Positions 6,138 to 7,939 of a stretch of DNA of 7,939 nucleotides are shown here, piece after piece. The notes beneath the pieces were generated by a model that saw only the letters and a program-made list of their open reading frames with translations, had not been told where the DNA came from and did no database searches. The translations under genes were made by a program, and so were the position numbers. How positions within the stretch are numbered: position 1 is the stretch's first letter; each line of letters starts with the position of its first letter. Origin of the DNA: an uncultured Eubacteriales bacterium (GTDB taxonomy: Bacteria; Bacillota; Clostridia; Oscillospirales; Butyricicoccaceae); the NCBI GenBank assembly GCA_934630445.1, contig CAKTWY010000114.1:1-7939 (forward strand), read 5' to 3'.

Positions 6138-6968
6138 CTATCCTTTCACCGAGCCAACGGTCATTCCCTGGATCATCTTCTGCTGGAAAATCAAATAAAT
6201 GACGACGATCGGTGCGATAATAATGATTGACGCCGAAGACATCATCGGAAAATCGGTAAAATGTTGGTCTTTGAAATAGTTAAGGCCCACCGGAACGGTC
6301 CTGAGAGCGTCTTTTTGCACCATAATTGTGGGCAGCATGAAGTTATTCCAGCTCGACATCGCCGTAAAGATGAGCAGCGCTACAAGCGCCGGCCTTACAA
6401 GCGGCGCCACAATATGGAAAAGCGTCTGCCGCTCATTCGCACCGTCAAGACGCGCCGATTCGATCAGCGCGTATGGAAGTTCACGCATAAAGCCCCTGAG
6501 TAAAAAGATTCCAAAGGAAATTTCCATCGCTATCTGCGGCAGGATGATGGCCCACAAGGTATTCAAAAGGTGCAAATCTTTCAGTGTATGGAAAAGCGGG
6601 ATCATGATCTGCTGAAACGGAATCATCAGGCCCAGAAGAATCAGAGAAAACATAAATTTTTTACCGTGAAAGTCCAAAAACGTAAAGACATAGGCGCCAA
6701 GCAGCGCAAGCACCAGAACGACCGCCACAGTAACAACCGCCGCGATAATACTGTTTTTATAGTACACCGCAAAATTGCCGATTTTCCACGCCTCTGCGAA
6801 GTTTGAAAAAACAAATTTTTCCGGCCATGCGATCGGGCCGTTTTTTGAGATGTCCTCCATCGTGCGCACAGAGGTAAAAAGCAAAAGCACAAACGGCAGG
6901 AGCGTGATAACCGCAAAAAACAGCGCCGATATTTTTGCGTAAATTTTAAATCCAATCGAGTCTTTCAT
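6138..6968 (-). CDS. Carbohydrate-type ABC importer permease, MalG/UgpE family
   Basis: Inner-membrane subunit of a CUT1-type ABC importer for oligosaccharides, glycerol-3-phosphate-like or related solutes. The 276 residues show six hydrophobic segments (about 13-33, 72-97, 106-125, 138-158, 192-212, 245-262). The EAA loop that docks on the ATPase reads ESARLDGANERQTLFHIVAP (170-189), with Glu170, Gly176 and Pro189 in place. The C-terminus MIQGMTVGSVKG is typical of the family. ATG at 6968 is chosen because AGGAGG (6978-6973) stands 4 nt upstream; an in-frame upstream start at 7004 would overlap the previous gene more and lacks that site. The ribosome binding site overlaps the stop of the MalF-like gene, indicating coupling. 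No ATPase is encoded here; a shared MsmX-like one elsewhere is a reasonable guess. Confidence 0.9.
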   Translation of the reverse strand: MKDSIGFKIYAKISALFFAVITLLPFVLLLFTSVRTMEDISKNGPIAWPEKFVFSNFAEAWKIGNFAVYYKNSIIAAVVTVAVVLVLALLGAYVFTFLDFHGKKFMFSLILLGLMIPFQQIMIPLFHTLKDLHLLNTLWAIILPQIAMEISFGIFLLRGFMRELPYALIESARLDGANERQTLFHIVAPLVRPALVALLIFTAMSSWNNFMLPTIMVQKDALRTVPVGLNYFKDQHFTDFPMMSSASIIIIAPIVVIYLIFQQKMIQGMTVGSVKG

Positions 6969-6976
6969 ATTTCCTC

Positions 6977-7882
6977 CTACTCTCTGCCGCGGTCTCTCAG
7001 CCACACAAATATTTTCGACATGGAGAGCACCAGGATGGTCAGCGATACGGTAATGGCGGATGCAAAGCCAAGGCGGTTATAGATAAAGCCCTCCATATAT
7101 GTGTAGAGCGCAATTACGTACGAATGCTGGCCAGGACCGCCCTTCGTCATTGCAAACACAATGTCAAACACTTTGAAAGACCAGATCATCGTCAGCGTGA
7201 GAACCGTCGTCATCGCCTCTCTGATACCCGGAAAGGTGATCTTCCAAAACTGCACTGTCCTGCTGGCGCCGTCTATCATTGCGGCTTCATAATATTCTTT
7301 GTCAATTCCCTGCATTGCTGAGGTAAATACCACGCAGCAGAAACCATAATGAATCCATACATTGACAACGCACAGCGCGATCATAACCGTGTCCGGGTTC
7401 CCAAGCCAGCCGATTGTTGAAAGCTCTTCAAACCCCAAAAGCTTTAAGATGCCGTTGAGCGGCCCCATGACAGGGTCATAGATCCACTTCCAGATTACGG
7501 CTGCGACAACCATAGAAATGATCTGCGGCAAAAAATAGATCAGCTGATACAGTTTCGCTCGCTTCAAACCGCCGCGTACAAGAAGGTTTGCCTGAAAAAG
7601 GCCTATGCCGACCGGTATCGTCATCGATACAACGGTCCAAATAATATTATTTTTCAGAGCAGTCTTATACACGCCGTTGCTGTCTGTGAGCATATCCCGA
7701 TAATTTTTTAATCCGACAAAGGTTTTAGGACCGATCCCTTCCCAGCTGGTCAAACTGATGTAAAACGTTTGAATCGCCGGGATCAGGACAAAATAGGCAA
7801 ACATGAGCAATGCCGGCGCTAAAAGCGCATAAGCGATAATATCGTTTTTCAGCATTCGCCTGCCTATACTCCTGTTTCGCAT
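6977..7882 (-). CDS. Carbohydrate-type ABC importer permease, MalF/UgpA family
   Basis: Partner permease of the MalG-like protein; the two form the membrane channel of a CUT1 importer. The 301 residues have a basic start, a first membrane segment at about 15-38, and further segments near 78-100, 112-133, 165-189, 222-245 and 272-295. The EAA loop is YEAAMIDGASRTVQFWKITF (198-217) with Glu199, Gly205 and Ile215, followed by Pro218. MTKGGPG (245-251) and LGFASAITV (271-279) are family signatures. Start uncertain: ATG at 7882 has no clear ribosome binding site, while an in-frame ATG at 7855 follows AGGAG (7873-7869) at a long 13 nt. The solute-binding protein normally found beside such genes is not in the window. 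Substrate unknown. Confidence 0.88.
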   Translation of the reverse strand: MRNRSIGRRMLKNDIIAYALLAPALLMFAYFVLIPAIQTFYISLTSWEGIGPKTFVGLKNYRDMLTDSNGVYKTALKNNIIWTVVSMTIPVGIGLFQANLLVRGGLKRAKLYQLIYFLPQIISMVVAAVIWKWIYDPVMGPLNGILKLLGFEELSTIGWLGNPDTVMIALCVVNVWIHYGFCCVVFTSAMQGIDKEYYEAAMIDGASRTVQFWKITFPGIREAMTTVLTLTMIWSFKVFDIVFAMTKGGPGQHSYVIALYTYMEGFIYNRLGFASAITVSLTILVLSMSKIFVWLRDRGRE

Positions 7883-7918
7883 TCATTCATCACAACTTTC
7901 TTTTTAATGCCGCGCGGA

Positions 7919-7939
7919 GTGCACCGCATGCGGGTGCAC
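7919..7939. repeat. Hairpin at the right edge, upstream of the permease genes
   Basis: GTGCACC (7919-7925) and GGTGCAC (7933-7939) are perfect reverse complements around the 7-nt loop GCATGCG, itself containing the palindrome GCATGC. It lies 36 nt before the first permease start on the leftward operon and ends exactly at the window edge. A second palindrome, CCGCGCGG (7910-7917), adjoins it. Such stem-loops often sit between a binding-protein gene and its permease genes, where they stabilise or partly terminate the message; that the neighbour is a binding protein is inference. Confidence 0.5.

Overview
The window looks like chromosomal DNA of a low-to-mid GC Gram-positive anaerobe. My best guess is a clostridial lineage near the Oscillospiraceae/Ruminococcaceae. 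The clues are strong AGGAGG-type ribosome binding sites, near-consensus sigma-A promoters, GTG and possible TTG starts, an ECF-type vitamin transporter S component beside a CoaX-type protein, and an ABC-2 exporter of a type common in Firmicutes. The assignment to family is inference from style, not from a marker gene. I see no rRNA, tRNA, CRISPR array, insertion sequence or phage gene.

Layout. Positions 1-467 hold no convincing gene, only a small hairpin, some short direct-repeat-like words, tiny leftward ORFs and a possible leftward promoter. A perfect-consensus promoter (468-496), overlaid by an imperfect 22-bp palindrome, then drives a three-gene rightward operon (543-2921). It encodes an ABC ATPase and two different ABC-2-type membrane proteins with 4-nt overlap or 4-nt spacing, i.e. 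a complete exporter of unknown cargo. A second rightward unit follows: its own promoter (2964-2992), a type III pantothenate kinase (CoaX) homologue whose first phosphate-loop Asp and substrate-site Arg are replaced (3015-3791), and a PanT-like ECF S component (3863-4462). A perfect 21-bp hairpin (4577-4622) closes this unit and also faces the end of the converging leftward operon.

The right half is a leftward operon that enters from beyond the right edge. It encodes a MalF/UgpA-type permease (7882-6977), a MalG/UgpE-type permease (6968-6138), a 154-residue beta-rich protein (6128-5664) and a PHP-domain metallohydrolase of the CehA/McbA type (5656-4685). The spacings are tight, and each ribosome binding site after the first gene lies in the end of the gene before it. 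The small beta-rich protein looks like the N-terminal domain that I recall being fused to PHP domains in longer CehA-like proteins, so here the two domains are separate, adjacent genes. The operon reads as an importer for a small carbohydrate-like or esterified solute coupled to a cytoplasmic hydrolase that would cleave it. The solute-binding protein is not in the window and may lie just past the right edge.

The points most worth following are the split hydrolase with its importer, the kinase homologue with altered active site beside a vitamin transporter, and the palindromic operator on the exporter promoter. I did not find a clearly new class of system.
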